Positions 9,148 to 19,476 are shown, numbered from the stretch's first letter. The stretch is 64,000 nucleotides of DNA from Pseudomonas cichorii (GCF_015471405.1 NZ_BLVZ01000009.1:1-64000), one strand, 5' to 3'. The notes: generated by a model from the letters alone, not told the origin. Numbers and translations: made by a program.

Positions 9148-11730
9148 ATGAACACTGAATACCGCAAGCCGCTTCCCGGCACTTCGCTGGATTACTTCGA
9201 CGCCCGAGGGGCTATCGAGGCTATCAGGCCGGGTGCTTACGACCTGTTGCCTTACACCTCTCGTGTGCTGGCTGAAAATCTGGTGCGTCGCTGTGATCCT
9301 GCCACGTTGAAGGCTTCCCTGAGCCAGCTTGTGGAGCGCAGGCGCGATCTGGACTTTCCCTGGTTTCCGGCGCGGGTGGTGTGCCATGACATTCTTGGCC
9401 AGACCGCTCTGGTGGACCTGGCTGGCTTGCGTGATGCCATTGCCTCTATGGGCGGCGACCCGGCGCTGGTCAACCCGGTGGTGCCGGTGCAGTTGATCGT
9501 CGACCACTCGCTGGCCGTGGAGTGTGGCGGCAATGACCCGCAGGCTTTCGAGAAGAATCGGGCCATCGAGGACCGACGCAACGAGGATCGTTTCCACTTC
9601 ATCGACTGGACCAAAAAGGCCTTCAAGAATGTCGAGGTGATCCCGCCGGGCAACGGCATCATGCACCAGATCAACCTGGAGAAAATGTCGCCGGTGGTGC
9701 AGGTCCGCGAAGGCGTGGCTTTCCCGGATACGCTGGTGGGCACTGACAGCCACACGCCCCATGTCGATGCGCTGGGCGTGATCGCCATTGGCGTGGGTGG
9801 CCTGGAAGCCGAGAACGTCATGCTCGGGCGTGCCTCCTGGATGCGTCTGCCGGATATCGTCGGTGTCGAACTGACCGGTCGCCGCGAGCCCGGCATTACC
9901 GCCACTGACGTGGTGCTGGCTCTGACTGAATACCTGCGCAAGCAAAAAGTCGTCGGCGCCTATCTTGAGTTCTACGGTGAAGGTGCATCGAGCCTGACCC
10001 TTGGGGACCGGGCGACGATTTCCAATATGGCCCCGGAATACGGCGCCACTGCCGCGATGTTCTCCATCGATCAGCAAACCATCGATTACCTGCGCCTGAC
10101 CGGTCGCGAGGATGAGCAGGTGCGTCTGGTGGAGTTGTATGCCAGGCACACAGGGCTGTGGTCCGACAGTTTGCAGCAGGTCGAATACGAGCGGGTATTG
10201 AGCTTCGATCTGTCCAGCGTAGTGCGCAACATGGCCGGGCCATCCAACCCTCATGCCCGTGTCGCAACCACCGATCTTGCGGCCAAAGGCATTGCCGGGC
10301 AGTGGCAGGATGTGCCGGGGCAAATGCCTGACGGCGCGGTGATCATCGCTGCCATCACCAGTTGCACCAACACCAGCAACCCGCGCAACGTGATTGCGGC
10401 CGGCTTGCTGGCGCGCAACGCCAATCGTCTTGGCTTGACTCGCAAGCCCTGGGTTAAATCGTCGCTGGCACCCGGTTCCAGAACGGTCGCGTTGTACCTG
10501 GACGAGGCCGGGCTGACCCCGGAGCTTGAGCAACTGGGCTTTGGTGTCGTGGCATTTGCCTGCACCACCTGCAATGGCATGTCTGGCGCGCTGGAGCCGA
10601 AGATTCAGCAGGAAATCATCGAGCGCGATCTGTATGCCACGGCGGTGTTGTCCGGCAATCGCAACTTTGACGGGCGCATTCATCCTTATGCCCGGCAGGC
10701 TTTTCTGGCTTCGCCGCCGCTGGTGGTGGCTTATGCCATTGCTGGCACCATTCGTTTCGATATCGAAAACGATGTGCTGGGTATTGCCGACGGCAAGGAA
10801 ATCCGCCTCAAGGATATCTGGCCGAGCGACGAGGAAATCGACGCCGTGGTCCAGGCCTCGGTCAAGCCGGATCAGTTTCGTCAGGTCTACATCCCGATGT
10901 TCGCCCTCGAAGAGGATCACGGTCCGAAAGTCGAGCCGCTCTATGACTGGCGTCCGATGAGCACCTACATCCGCCGCCCGCCTTATTGGGAAGGCGCGCT
11001 GGCCGGTGAGCGGACACTCAAGGGCATGCGCCCGCTGGCGGTGCTGCCGGACAACATCACCACCGATCACTTGTCGCCTTCCAACGCGATCCTGCTCGAC
11101 AGCGCGGCAGGTGAGTACCTGGCGAAGATGGGCCTGCCGGAAGAGGACTTCAACTCCTATGCAACTCACCGTGGCGACCACCTGACCGCACAGCGCGCCA
11201 CCTTCGCCAACCCGCAATTGCTCAACGAGATGGCGCTGGTGGATGGCAAGGTCAAGAAAGGTTCGCTGACCCGTATCGAACCGGAAGGCAAGGTGACCCG
11301 CATGTGGGAAGCCATCGAAACCTACATGGAGCGCAAGCAGCCGCTGATCATCATCGCTGGTGCTGACTACGGCCAGGGCTCGTCCCGGGACTGGGCGGCC
11401 AAAGGCGTGCGTCTGGCGGGTGTCGAAGCCATTGCTGCCGAAGGCTTCGAGCGTATCCACCGCACCAATCTGGTGGGCATGGGCGTCTTGCCGCTGGAGT
11501 TTCAGGCTGGCACCAATCGCCTGACGCTGGGGATCGACGGCACTGAGACATTCGACGTGATCGGCAAGCGCACGCCACGGGCAACCCTGACGCTGGTGAT
11601 CCAGCGCAAGAACGGTGGGCGGCTGGAAGTACCGGTGACCTGCCGTCTGGATACCGCTGAAGAGGTGTCTATTTATGAAGCAGGCGGTGTGCTGCAACGC
11701 TTCGCCCAGGATTTTCTGGAGTCCGCGTAG
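9148..11730 (+). CDS. acnD: Fe/S-dependent 2-methylisocitrate dehydratase (AcnD)
   Basis: 860 residues of the aconitase superfamily. [4Fe-4S] ligands are seen in SCTNTSNPRN and ACTTCNGMSG, and the C-terminal swivel domain has GADYGQGSSRDWAAKG. The start is the ATG beginning MNTEYRKPLPG; the ribosome-binding site is weak (GAG). AcnD dehydrates 2-methylcitrate, and its product needs isomerisation by PrpF, encoded next. Together they replace PrpD, which is absent from the window. A 69-nt gap to prpC holds a short inverted repeat (AGGGGA/TCCCCT). Confidence 0.95.
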   Translation: MNTEYRKPLPGTSLDYFDARGAIEAIRPGAYDLLPYTSRVLAENLVRRCDPATLKASLSQLVERRRDLDFPWFPARVVCHDILGQTALVDLAGLRDAIASMGGDPALVNPVVPVQLIVDHSLAVECGGNDPQAFEKNRAIEDRRNEDRFHFIDWTKKAFKNVEVIPPGNGIMHQINLEKMSPVVQVREGVAFPDTLVGTDSHTPHVDALGVIAIGVGGLEAENVMLGRASWMRLPDIVGVELTGRREPGITATDVVLALTEYLRKQKVVGAYLEFYGEGASSLTLGDRATISNMAPEYGATAAMFSIDQQTIDYLRLTGREDEQVRLVELYARHTGLWSDSLQQVEYERVLSFDLSSVVRNMAGPSNPHARVATTDLAAKGIAGQWQDVPGQMPDGAVIIAAITSCTNTSNPRNVIAAGLLARNANRLGLTRKPWVKSSLAPGSRTVALYLDEAGLTPELEQLGFGVVAFACTTCNGMSGALEPKIQQEIIERDLYATAVLSGNRNFDGRIHPYARQAFLASPPLVVAYAIAGTIRFDIENDVLGIADGKEIRLKDIWPSDEEIDAVVQASVKPDQFRQVYIPMFALEEDHGPKVEPLYDWRPMSTYIRRPPYWEGALAGERTLKGMRPLAVLPDNITTDHLSPSNAILLDSAAGEYLAKMGLPEEDFNSYATHRGDHLTAQRATFANPQLLNEMALVDGKVKKGSLTRIEPEGKVTRMWEAIETYMERKQPLIIIAGADYGQGSSRDWAAKGVRLAGVEAIAAEGFERIHRTNLVGMGVLPLEFQAGTNRLTLGIDGTETFDVIGKRTPRATLTLVIQRKNGGRLEVPVTCRLDTAEEVSIYEAGGVLQRFAQDFLESA

Positions 11731-11748
11731 GAGCGATTCATCCGCGAA
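11730..11748 (+). repeat. Partial copy of the GAATTCATTCGCGAA-type repeat
   Basis: GGAGCGATTCATCCGCGAA matches, with a few changes, one arm of the complete inverted repeat at 33419-33470. It starts at the last base of the acnD stop codon. Confidence 0.5.
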
Positions 11749-11760
11749 AGACGATAATCC

Positions 11761-11884
11761 GTGGGAGGGGCCCTTGGCCGCGACAGCGCAGTTTCAGGCA
11801 CTGAAAATGTGTTGTCTGTCAGTAGGTCGTCGCGGCCAAGGCCCCTCCCACAGGTGACATGTATGCCCTGACTGATCGGCATTA
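11761..11884. repeat. REP-like hairpin repeat, family B, copy 1 with external 16-mer box
   Basis: Inverted repeat with arms 11761-11784 and 11829-11851 (core GGCCTTGGCCGCGAC type, one extra C in the left arm). The box TGACTGATCGGCATTA at 11869-11884 is the exact reverse complement of the box at 13099-13114. The whole element, loop included, matches the copy at 58243-58332 in the opposite orientation. It lies between acnD and prpF. Confidence 0.85.
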
Positions 11885-11910
11885 GTCTTACATATGCACT
11901 TGAGGTTTCC

Positions 11911-13101
11911 ATGCCCCACAAACCCCAGATCCGTATCCCGGCCACTTACATGCGTGGCGGCACCAGCAAAGGCGTGTTTTTCAATCTGAAGGACCTGCCA
12001 GAAGTCGCGCAGGTTCCGGGCTCTGCCCGTGACGCATTGCTGCTGCGGGTCATCGGCAGCCCCGATCCTTATGAAAAACAGATTGATGGCATGGGCGGTG
12101 CGACGTCCAGTACCAGCAAGACGGTCATCCTGTCGCGCAGCAGCAAGGCCGACCACGATGTCGATTACCTGTTCGGCCAGGTTTCCATCGACAAGCCTTT
12201 TGTCGACTGGAGTGGCAACTGCGGCAATCTTTCCGCTGCCGTGGGTTCTTTTGCCATCAGCCAGGGGCTGGTTGATGCCGCTCGTATCCCGTCCAGCGGC
12301 GTGGCTGTCGTACGGATCTGGCAGGCCAATATCGGCAAGACCATCATTGCCCACGTGCCCGTCACGGACGGTGAAGTGCAGGAAACCGGCGACTTCGAGT
12401 TGGATGGCGTGACCTTTCCGGCTGCCGAAGTGCAACTGGAGTTCCTGAATCCGGCCGCCGATGAAGAGGGCGCGGGTGGTTCGATGTTTCCCACCGGTAA
12501 CCTGATCGATGAGTTGCAAGTGCCGGGTATCGGCACCCTCAAGGCGACCATGATCAACGCCGGTATTCCCACGGTCTTCGTCAATGCAGTCGACATTGGC
12601 TATATCGGTACCGAGTTGCAGACCGATATCAATGGCGATGCCCAGGCGCTGGCGAAACTGGAAAGCATTCGGGCTCACGGTGCTTTGCGCATGGGGCTGA
12701 TCAACAGCATTGATGATCCTTCTTTGCGTCAGCACACCCCCAAGGTCGCTTTCGTTGCCGGACCTGCCGACTATCTGTCCTCCAGTGGCAAGCCGGTCAA
12801 CAGACAGGATATTGACCTGCTGGTGCGCGCTGTCTCCATGGGCAAACTGCACCACGCCATGATGGGCACAGCGGCCGTGGCCATCGGCACCGCGGCGGCG
12901 ATTCCGGGCACGCTGGTCAATCTTGCAGCAGGCGGTGGCGAGCGAGAGGCTGTAACTTTCGGGCACCCGTCCGGCACCTTGCGCGTGGGGGCTCAGGCGC
13001 AGCAGGAAGAGGGCGAATGGAAGGTCATCAAAGCCATCATGAGCCGTAGCGCCAGGGTGTTGATGGAAGGTTGGGTGCGGGTGCCGGGTACGTCCTGGTA
13101 A
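11911..13101 (+). CDS. prpF: 2-methylaconitate cis-trans isomerase
   Basis: 396 residues. The PrpF family N terminus RIPATYMRGGTSKGVFF is present, with SGNCGNLSAAVG and a C-terminal GHPSGTLRVG. The enzyme isomerises the AcnD product into the substrate for hydration and acts as AcnD's partner. The start has GAGG 5 nt upstream. It is the last gene of the prp operon and converges on ppsR, with a family A hairpin in the gap. prpD does not follow. Confidence 0.96.
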   Translation: MPHKPQIRIPATYMRGGTSKGVFFNLKDLPEVAQVPGSARDALLLRVIGSPDPYEKQIDGMGGATSSTSKTVILSRSSKADHDVDYLFGQVSIDKPFVDWSGNCGNLSAAVGSFAISQGLVDAARIPSSGVAVVRIWQANIGKTIIAHVPVTDGEVQETGDFELDGVTFPAAEVQLEFLNPAADEEGAGGSMFPTGNLIDELQVPGIGTLKATMINAGIPTVFVNAVDIGYIGTELQTDINGDAQALAKLESIRAHGALRMGLINSIDDPSLRQHTPKVAFVAGPADYLSSSGKPVNRQDIDLLVRAVSMGKLHHAMMGTAAVAIGTAAAIPGTLVNLAAGGGEREAVTFGHPSGTLRVGAQAQQEEGEWKVIKAIMSRSARVLMEGWVRVPGTSW

Positions 13102-13217
13102 TGCCGATCAGTCAAGGTATAAACAAGACTTGTGGGGGGCAGCTTGCTGGCGAAAAGGCCTGTGAAGCGGCATATATTCTGCGTTTGTACGCTGAAGTCG
13201 CCAGCAAGCTGCCTCCC
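13099..13217. repeat. REP-like hairpin repeat, family A, copy 3 with external 16-mer box
   Basis: 20-bp inverted repeat with one mismatch: arms 13134-13153 and 13198-13217 (GGCAGCTTGCTGGCGA core). The box TAATGCCGATCAGTCA at 13099-13114 overlaps the prpF stop codon. It lies between the convergent prpF and ppsR and is the only strong hairpin there, so it may also act as a bidirectional 3' end. Confidence 0.85.
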
Positions 13218-13249
13218 AAAAAGTAATAGGCACTCCTGCGTGGGAAGGG

Positions 13250-14068
13250 CTATTTGAAGCGCCGCTCAACCCCTTTCTCCACCAGCACCTTGGCCGAAAT
13301 CTCTTCCACCGAAAAATGCGTGGAATTGATGTTCGGGATGTTTTCCCGGCGAAACAGGCTTTCCACTTCACGCACTTCGAACTCGCACTGGGCATAGCTG
13401 GAATAGCGACTGTTGGGCTTTCGCTCATGGCGAATGGCGGTCAACCGATCTGGATCAATGGTCAGGCCGAACAGTTTGTTACGGTGGGCCTTGAGTGCGT
13501 CCGGCAGTTGCAGGCGCTCCATGTCGTCTTCGGTCAGCGGGTAGTTGGCGGCACGGATGCCGAACTGCATGGCCATGTACAGGCAGGTCGGAGTCTTGCC
13601 GCAGCGCGAGACGCCCACCAGGATGATGTCGGCCTTGTCGTAATAATGGGTTCGCGCTCCGTCGTCGTTGTCCAGGGCGAAGTTCACGGCCTCGATGCGC
13701 TCCATGTAGTTGGAGTTATGACCGATGGAATGAGATTTGCCCACCGAGTAGGAGGAGTGTGAACTAAGCTCTTGCTCCAGCGGCGCGAGGAAGGTCGAGA
13801 AAATATCGATCATGAAGCCGTTGGAGGTCGCCAGAATCTCGCGAATTTCCTGATTGACGATGGTATCGAAGATGATCGGCCGCACCTCGTCCTTGTCGGC
13901 GGCATTGTTGATTTGTTGTACCATCGCCCGCGCCTTTTCGACGCTGTCGATGTAGGGCCGCGTGAACTTGTTGAACGTAATGTTTTCAAATTGTGCCAGC
14001 AGGCTCTGGCCCAACGTTTCAGCGGTGATGCCTGTGCCGTCCGAGATGAAGAAAGCGGATCGTTTCAT
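13250..14068 (-). CDS. ppsR: PEP synthase regulatory protein (bifunctional kinase/pyrophosphorylase)
   Basis: 272 residues of the DUF299 / PSRP family. N-terminal [19 protein letters not shown] is a family signature, and [10 protein letters not shown] is a P-loop at about residues 149-158. The protein inactivates PEP synthase by ADP-dependent phosphorylation and reactivates it by phosphorolysis. It is divergent from ppsA, its target, across a roughly 200-nt shared control region. The N terminus is [11 protein letters not shown]. Confidence 0.95.
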   Translation of the reverse strand: MKRSAFFISDGTGITAETLGQSLLAQFENITFNKFTRPYIDSVEKARAMVQQINNAADKDEVRPIIFDTIVNQEIREILATSNGFMIDIFSTFLAPLEQELSSHSSYSVGKSHSIGHNSNYMERIEAVNFALDNDDGARTHYYDKADIILVGVSRCGKTPTCLYMAMQFGIRAANYPLTEDDMERLQLPDALKAHRNKLFGLTIDPDRLTAIRHERKPNSRYSSYAQCEFEVREVESLFRRENIPNINSTHFSVEEISAKVLVEKGVERRFK

Positions 14069-14273
14069 TTGCGCCTTTGGCCTTAAGCTAGTGACGATTC
14101 TTGGATATCATAGGCGCGCTTGCAGGCCCTGATGGCCTGCATTCTCACCTTTTTTCAAGGTTGCTGCTTCAAGTCAGTCCAGAACAGACTGAGAAATGCC
14201 CGCTGTCACACTGCGCGTGGCTCGGGTCCATGAGCTTTTCCCAACAACAAACACAGTTAGTGGAGAGATCACC
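14069..14273. promoter_or_regulatory. Shared ppsR/ppsA divergent control region with leader hairpin
   Basis: 205 nt with no gene. A 7-bp hairpin GCAGGCC/GGCCTGC lies at 14122-14140, followed by CCTTTTTT near 14150, which could be a weak terminator or attenuator in the ppsA leader. The Shine-Dalgarno GGAG for ppsA is at about 14262-14265. No promoter can be assigned with confidence. Confidence 0.4.
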
Positions 14274-16649
14274 TTGGTAGAGTACGTAGTTTCCCTCGAT
14301 AAGCTCGGCGTCCATGATGTGGAGCACGTGGGAGGCAAGAACGCATCCCTCGGCGAAATGATCAGCAACCTGGCAGGCGCTGGTGTTTCGGTGCCCGGTG
14401 GTTTCGCTACGACAGCCCAGGCCTACCGTGATTTCCTTGAGCAGAGTGGTCTGAACGATCAGATCCATGCAGCCCTGGACGCTCTGGATGTCGACGACGT
14501 CAACGCTCTGGCCAGAACCGGCGCGCAGATTCGTCAGTGGATCATGGAGGCCGAGTTCCCCGAGAGGCTCAATGCCGAGATTCGCACTGCTTTCGCCGCT
14601 TTGTCGGCAGGCAATCCGAACCTGGCCGTAGCCGTGCGTTCTTCGGCAACTGCAGAAGACTTGCCCGATGCCTCCTTCGCTGGCCAGCAGGAAACCTTCC
14701 TCAATATCCGTGGTGTCGATAACGTCATTCGTGCCGCCAAGGAAGTGTTTGCTTCCCTCTTCAATGACCGCGCCATTTCCTACCGTGTGCATCAGGGCTT
14801 CGACCACAAGCTGGTGGCCCTGTCGGCAGGCGTTCAGCGCATGGTTCGTTCCGAGACCGGTACTGCCGGGGTGATGTTCACCCTTGATACCGAGTCCGGC
14901 TTCCGTGACGTGGTGTTCATCACCGGCGCCTACGGCCTGGGCGAAACGGTGGTGCAGGGTGCGGTCAACCCGGACGAGTTCTATGTCCACAAGGACACCC
15001 TGACAGCTGGCCGCCCGGCCATTCTGCGCCGCAATCTGGGCAGCAAGGCCATCAAGATGATCTACGGCGACGAGGCCAAGGCCGGTCGTTCGGTGAAGAC
15101 CGTTGATGTCGACGTCGCCGACCGTGCGCGTTTCTGCCTGACCGATGCCGAAGTCAGCGAGCTGGCCAAGCAGGCGATGATCATCGAGAAGCACTACAAG
15201 GCGCCGATGGATATCGAGTGGGCCAAAGACGGCGACGATGGCAAGCTCTACATCGTTCAGGCGCGTCCTGAAACCGTGAAAAGCCGTTCCTCGGCCAATG
15301 TCATGGAGCGCTACCTGCTCAAGGAAACCGGCACCGTTCTGGTCGAAGGTCGTGCCATTGGCCAGCGTATCGGCGCAGGCAAGGTGCGGATCATCAAGGA
15401 CGTGTCCGAGATGGACAAGGTCCAGGCCGGCGACGTTCTGGTTTCCGACATGACCGACCCGGACTGGGAGCCGGTCATGAAGCGCGCCAGCGCTATCGTT
15501 ACCAACCGTGGTGGCCGTACCTGCCACGCAGCGATCATTGCTCGCGAACTGGGTATCCCGGCTGTTGTGGGTTGCGGTAATGCGACTCAACTGCTGAAAG
15601 ACGGGCAGGGCGTCACCGTGTCCTGTGCCGAAGGCGATACCGGTTATATCTTCGAGGGTGAACTGGGCTTTGACATCAAGACCAACTCGGTCGATGCCAT
15701 GCCTGAGCTGCCGTTCAAGATCATGATGAACGTCGGCAACCCCGATCGTGCGTTCGATTTCGCCCAGCTGCCCAACGCCGGTGTCGGTCTGGCGCGCCTG
15801 GAATTCATCATCAACCGCATGATCGGCGTACACCCCAAGGCTTTGCTCAACTACGCCGGCCTGCCACCCGAGATCAAGGACAGCGTCGACAAGCGCATTG
15901 CCGGTTACAACGACCCGGTCGGTTTCTATGTCGACAAGCTGGTCGAGGGTATCAGCACCCTGGCGGCAGCGTTCACACCGAAGAAGGTCATCGTGCGTCT
16001 GTCGGACTTCAAGTCCAACGAATACGCCAACCTGATCGGCGGCAAGCTGTACGAGCCGGAAGAAGAGAACCCGATGCTGGGCTTCCGTGGTGCTTCGCGC
16101 TATATCAGCGAGAATTTCCGCGACTGCTTCGAGCTTGAATGCCGTGCCCTCAAGCGTGTGCGCGAGGACATGGGCCTGACCAACGTCGAAATCATGGTGC
16201 CGTTCGTGCGCACTCTGGGTGAAGCGAGTCAGGTCATCGATCTGCTGGCGGCCAATGGCCTCAAGCGTGGCGAGAACGGTCTGCGCATCATCATGATGTG
16301 CGAGTTGCCGTCCAACGCGATCCTGGCCGAAGAGTTCCTGGAGTACTTCGACGGCTTCTCCATCGGCTCCAACGACCTGACCCAGTTGACGTTGGGCCTG
16401 GACCGCGACTCGGGCGTCATTGCGCACCTGTTCGACGAGCGTAATCCGGCGGTCAAGAAGCTGCTGTCCAATGCCATCCAGGCCTGTAACAAGGCGGGCA
16501 AATACATCGGCATCTGTGGTCAGGGCCCTTCGGATCACCCGGATCTGGCTCGCTGGCTGATGGAGCAGGGCATCGAAAGTGTTTCCCTGAACCCTGACTC
16601 GGTACTGGAAACCTGGTTCTTCCTTGCAGAAGGGCAGGCTCAGGCCTGA
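14274..16649 (+). CDS. ppsA: Phosphoenolpyruvate synthase (pyruvate, water dikinase)
   Basis: 791 residues if translation begins at the TTG at 14274 (N terminus [20 protein letters not shown]); the length then fits the usual 792. GGAG sits 8 nt upstream. An open frame extends to 14196 but adds no conserved sequence. Domain order is an N-terminal pyruvate/ATP-binding domain ([20 protein letters not shown]), a central phosphohistidine domain with [14 protein letters not shown] (catalytic His), and a C-terminal PEP-binding barrel ([16 protein letters not shown]). It converts pyruvate and ATP to PEP, AMP and phosphate for gluconeogenesis. Confidence 0.97.
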   Translation: MVEYVVSLDKLGVHDVEHVGGKNASLGEMISNLAGAGVSVPGGFATTAQAYRDFLEQSGLNDQIHAALDALDVDDVNALARTGAQIRQWIMEAEFPERLNAEIRTAFAALSAGNPNLAVAVRSSATAEDLPDASFAGQQETFLNIRGVDNVIRAAKEVFASLFNDRAISYRVHQGFDHKLVALSAGVQRMVRSETGTAGVMFTLDTESGFRDVVFITGAYGLGETVVQGAVNPDEFYVHKDTLTAGRPAILRRNLGSKAIKMIYGDEAKAGRSVKTVDVDVADRARFCLTDAEVSELAKQAMIIEKHYKAPMDIEWAKDGDDGKLYIVQARPETVKSRSSANVMERYLLKETGTVLVEGRAIGQRIGAGKVRIIKDVSEMDKVQAGDVLVSDMTDPDWEPVMKRASAIVTNRGGRTCHAAIIARELGIPAVVGCGNATQLLKDGQGVTVSCAEGDTGYIFEGELGFDIKTNSVDAMPELPFKIMMNVGNPDRAFDFAQLPNAGVGLARLEFIINRMIGVHPKALLNYAGLPPEIKDSVDKRIAGYNDPVGFYVDKLVEGISTLAAAFTPKKVIVRLSDFKSNEYANLIGGKLYEPEEENPMLGFRGASRYISENFRDCFELECRALKRVREDMGLTNVEIMVPFVRTLGEASQVIDLLAANGLKRGENGLRIIMMCELPSNAILAEEFLEYFDGFSIGSNDLTQLTLGLDRDSGVIAHLFDERNPAVKKLLSNAIQACNKAGKYIGICGQGPSDHPDLARWLMEQGIESVSLNPDSVLETWFFLAEGQAQA

Positions 16650-16707
16650 GATGTTTCGGATGTGATGCAATAGCGTCTTGAATCGTCTAGGGTTTCAGGC
16701 GTTTTGG

Positions 16708-16739
16708 AAAGGGCGGTTTTTTCGGAAACCGCCCTTTTT
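16708..16739 (+). terminator. Rho-independent terminator of ppsA
   Basis: Stem AAAGGGCGGTTT / AAACCGCCCTTT with a short loop, followed by Ts, 59 nt after the ppsA stop. Confidence 0.9.
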
Positions 16740-16818
16740 CATGTGAGGCCCCAAACCCGCAGTTTCACCAGTCTGTCAGAGGCGACCCGATGCCTTTGAA
16801 CCAAAGATAAAGAGCAAT

Positions 16819-17808
16819 ATGCAAAGCAGCAGCAATCTTTTTCCCGTTGCCTTGATCAGTGCCGAGCGTCGTGGCGATCTGGTCGAGGACGTCTATCGCT
16901 TGAAGCCTGCCAACAGCCCTGATCCCAGTGTCGAGCTGGCTGTTACTCGTCTCGGGCTGGTGGATCAGCCTGATGTGCGCGGTGTGCCGGTCATTCTGTT
17001 GCATGGCAGCTTTTCCAATCGCCGTTTCTGGTATTCGCCCAAAGGCATCGGCCTTGGGCCGTTCCTGGCGCGTGCCGGTTACGATGTATGGATTGCCGAG
17101 ATGCGCGGGCATGGGCTTTCGGCCCGCAATCAGGACTATCGCCGCAACCGCGTGGCGGATTATGCCCGCTACGACCTGCCGGCCATTGCCGCCTTCGTTC
17201 GCGAGCAGAACGGGCAAGTGCCGCACTGGATCGGCCACTCTCTGGGTGGCACCACGCTGGCAGCAGCGTTGGGTGGCCAATATCTCGGGCCGGCGGGTGC
17301 CGCTTCGGTTGCGTTGTTTGGCAGTCAGATCAGCCGTACCTACTGGCCGCTGAAAATCCCGCCCGTGCAGTGGTCCGGGCGCTTGCTGCTCAAGTCTTTC
17401 GAGCATATTTCCGGGCCTCGCTTCAAGCGCGGGCCAGAAGACGAGCCGATTGGCGTTGTCCTGGAAAGCATGCGCTGGCACGGTCTGTTCGGTCGTTTCG
17501 GTGATCGCGACAGCAACTGGTGGACGGGGCTGGCCAGTGTTGAAGTGCCGGTTCTGGCGGTGGCTGCGGTCGGCGATCATCAGGACCCGGTGTGGGCCTG
17601 TCAGATGCTGTTCGACCAGTTTGGCTCGCAGCAGCGGGAGTTCCTGTGCCTGGGTCGCGAGCATGGTTTCAACGAAGATTTCGATCATGTAAGGATGCTG
17701 GTCAGCAAGGGTGCGCAGCAGCAGGTCTGGCCGCGAGTGCTCGGCTGGCTGCAGGAGCGTTCTGCTTCTGTCGAGAGTCCCGGGTTGCAGGAAGCGGTAG
17801 GGCAATAG
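16819..17808 (+). CDS. Alpha/beta hydrolase (esterase/lipase family)
   Basis: 329 residues with an alpha/beta hydrolase fold. HG oxyanion region is VILLHGSFSNRRFW, the nucleophile elbow is GHSLGG at about residues 141-146, and the likely catalytic His is in GREHGFNED near residue 281. No signal peptide is seen. The substrate cannot be deduced. It occupies the position of the putative esterase gene that follows ppsA in P. aeruginosa. It begins a same-strand run leading to rraA, after a terminator that isolates it from ppsA. Confidence 0.88.
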   Translation: MQSSSNLFPVALISAERRGDLVEDVYRLKPANSPDPSVELAVTRLGLVDQPDVRGVPVILLHGSFSNRRFWYSPKGIGLGPFLARAGYDVWIAEMRGHGLSARNQDYRRNRVADYARYDLPAIAAFVREQNGQVPHWIGHSLGGTTLAAALGGQYLGPAGAASVALFGSQISRTYWPLKIPPVQWSGRLLLKSFEHISGPRFKRGPEDEPIGVVLESMRWHGLFGRFGDRDSNWWTGLASVEVPVLAVAAVGDHQDPVWACQMLFDQFGSQQREFLCLGREHGFNEDFDHVRMLVSKGAQQQVWPRVLGWLQERSASVESPGLQEAVGQ

Positions 17809-17904
17809 TCCGGTTTTGTGTTTGTATGGGAACAGGGGCGAAAGTTGAGGCCAAAGCCACTATGCTGCCCTGAGCAACCCATCTCTCACTGACAGGAGTT
17901 AGCC

Positions 17905-18393
17905 ATGCATTATTCGACCCCCGACTTGTGTGATGCCTATCCGGAGCTGGTGCAAGTCGTAGAACCCATGTTCAGCAGCTTCGGCGGCCGTGACTCCTTT
18001 GGTGGCGAGATCGTGACCATCAAGTGCTTTGAGGACAACTCACTGGTGAAAGACCAGGTAGCACTCGACGGCAAAGGCAAGGTTCTGGTCGTCGATGGTG
18101 GCGGTTCTCTGCGTTGTGCGCTGTTGGGCGATCTGCTGGCTGACAAGGCTGCGAAAAGCGGCTGGGAAGGCTTGTTGATCTATGGCTGCATCCGCGATGT
18201 CGACGTTGTGGCGCAAACCGATCTGGGCGTGCAGGCGCTGGCCAGCCACCCGAAAAAGACCGACAAGCGCGGCATCGGTGATTCGAATGTCCCGGTGACC
18301 TTCGCCGGCGTCACTTTTCGGCCGGGCGATTACCTGTATGCCGACAATAATGGTGTGATCATTTCTCCGTCCCCTCTGAAAATGCCGGAATAA
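17905..18393 (+). CDS. rraA: Ribonuclease E activity regulator RraA-like protein
   Basis: 162 residues. The fold is that of RraA / aldolase-like proteins: [39 protein letters not shown] includes the conserved GDxxA..GxxGxxxxGxxRD pattern. It is thought to bind and inhibit RNase E, though many relatives are metal-dependent HMG aldolases. ATG 17905 is preceded by GACAGGAGTTAGCC. It is followed after 11 nt by cmaX, probably in one transcript. Confidence 0.93.
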   Translation: MHYSTPDLCDAYPELVQVVEPMFSSFGGRDSFGGEIVTIKCFEDNSLVKDQVALDGKGKVLVVDGGGSLRCALLGDLLADKAAKSGWEGLLIYGCIRDVDVVAQTDLGVQALASHPKKTDKRGIGDSNVPVTFAGVTFRPGDYLYADNNGVIISPSPLKMPE

Positions 18394-18404
18394 GCGAAGC
18401 AAGA

Positions 18405-19400
18405 ATGTTCGACGAAGCAAATGCGCAGTGGGGGCTGGTTCATGCCCTCGTATTGGATGGTCAGGGCGGAGCGCGTTTCATTGCTCGAACCGAACTCGAT
18501 GGTCTTCAGATGCAGCCCCACGAAAGTCTGTGGCTGCATTGGGACCGTAGTCACCCGCAGACTCATTCGTGGTTGCGCAATTCCAGTGGCCTGAGCGAGT
18601 TCGCCTGCACGCTGCTGCTCGAAGAAAATACCCGGCCGCGTTTGTTGCCCTTGCCTGATCAGGAGCTGTTGCTGTTCCTGCGAGGTGTGAACCTCAATCC
18701 GGGAGCCGAGCCTGAAGACATGGTGTCGGTGCGGATCTTCGCGGCTGCCCAGCGAGTGATTTCCTTGCGGCTGCGGCCTTTGCGGGCTACCGAAGAACTC
18801 ATTGAGCAGTTGAGTGAAGGCAAAGGACCGAAGACAGCCTCTGAACTGACGCTTTATCTGGCTCAATACCTGACCGAAAAGGTGCAGGACCTGCTCGGCG
18901 ATTTGACCGAGTCGGTCGATGACGAGGAAGAAAAGACCGATGCCGACGAGCGTTACAGCCCGGAACACGGCAAGCTGCTGCAGATTCGGCGGCGGGCAGC
19001 GGGGTTGCGCCGCTTTCTTGCACCCCAGCGGGATATCTTCGGCCAGCTATCGCGTATCAAGCTTGGCTGGTTCGTCGATGACGATGCCGATTACTGGAAC
19101 GAACTGAACAACAGCCTGACCCGTTACCTTGAAGAACTTGAGCTGACCCGCGAGCGGGTCGGGTTGCTGCTGGAGTCCGAAGACCGGCGGCTGCGTGAGC
19201 GCATGGATCACACCATGTACCGTTTCGGGATCATCACCGGTATTTTTCTGCCCATGAGTTTTCTGACCGGGCTGCTGGGGATCAACGTCGGCGGTATTCC
19301 CGGCTCCGACAATCCTTACGGATTTGTTCTGGCCTGTGCCTTGATTGTCATGGTGGCGGTGGGGCAGTGGCTGCTTTTCAGGCGTTTGCGCTGGTTGTGA
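18405..19400 (+). CDS. cmaX: CorA/ZntB-type divalent cation transporter (CmaX)
   Basis: 331 residues. A large cytosolic N-terminal domain with a long coiled-coil helix (about 170-270) leads to two C-terminal transmembrane helices, with the pore motif GIN in LLGINVGGIPG at about residue 292. GIN with this spacing fits ZntB/CorA family transporters. The position upstream of crfX-cmpX-sigX-oprF matches the gene called cmaX in P. aeruginosa. It moves divalent cations such as Zn2+ or Mg2+; the metal is not decided by sequence. Confidence 0.92.
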   Translation: MFDEANAQWGLVHALVLDGQGGARFIARTELDGLQMQPHESLWLHWDRSHPQTHSWLRNSSGLSEFACTLLLEENTRPRLLPLPDQELLLFLRGVNLNPGAEPEDMVSVRIFAAAQRVISLRLRPLRATEELIEQLSEGKGPKTASELTLYLAQYLTEKVQDLLGDLTESVDDEEEKTDADERYSPEHGKLLQIRRRAAGLRRFLAPQRDIFGQLSRIKLGWFVDDDADYWNELNNSLTRYLEELELTRERVGLLLESEDRRLRERMDHTMYRFGIITGIFLPMSFLTGLLGINVGGIPGSDNPYGFVLACALIVMVAVGQWLLFRRLRWL

Positions 19401-19476
19401 CGGATAAATTTTCAATGCCGTTTGTGACTCGCCCGAAACTGGTCACGTCTCTCACTGACATTGCGTGAGGTGCCTG

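Noticed and set aside
9115-11697. 860-codon open frame antisense to acnD
   Set aside because: Mirror frame of a GC-rich gene with strong third-position bias; no recognisable domains, no start signals, and acnD is certain.
14169-16670. 833-codon open frame antisense to ppsA
   Set aside because: Same effect; the sense strand encodes a full-length PEP synthase.
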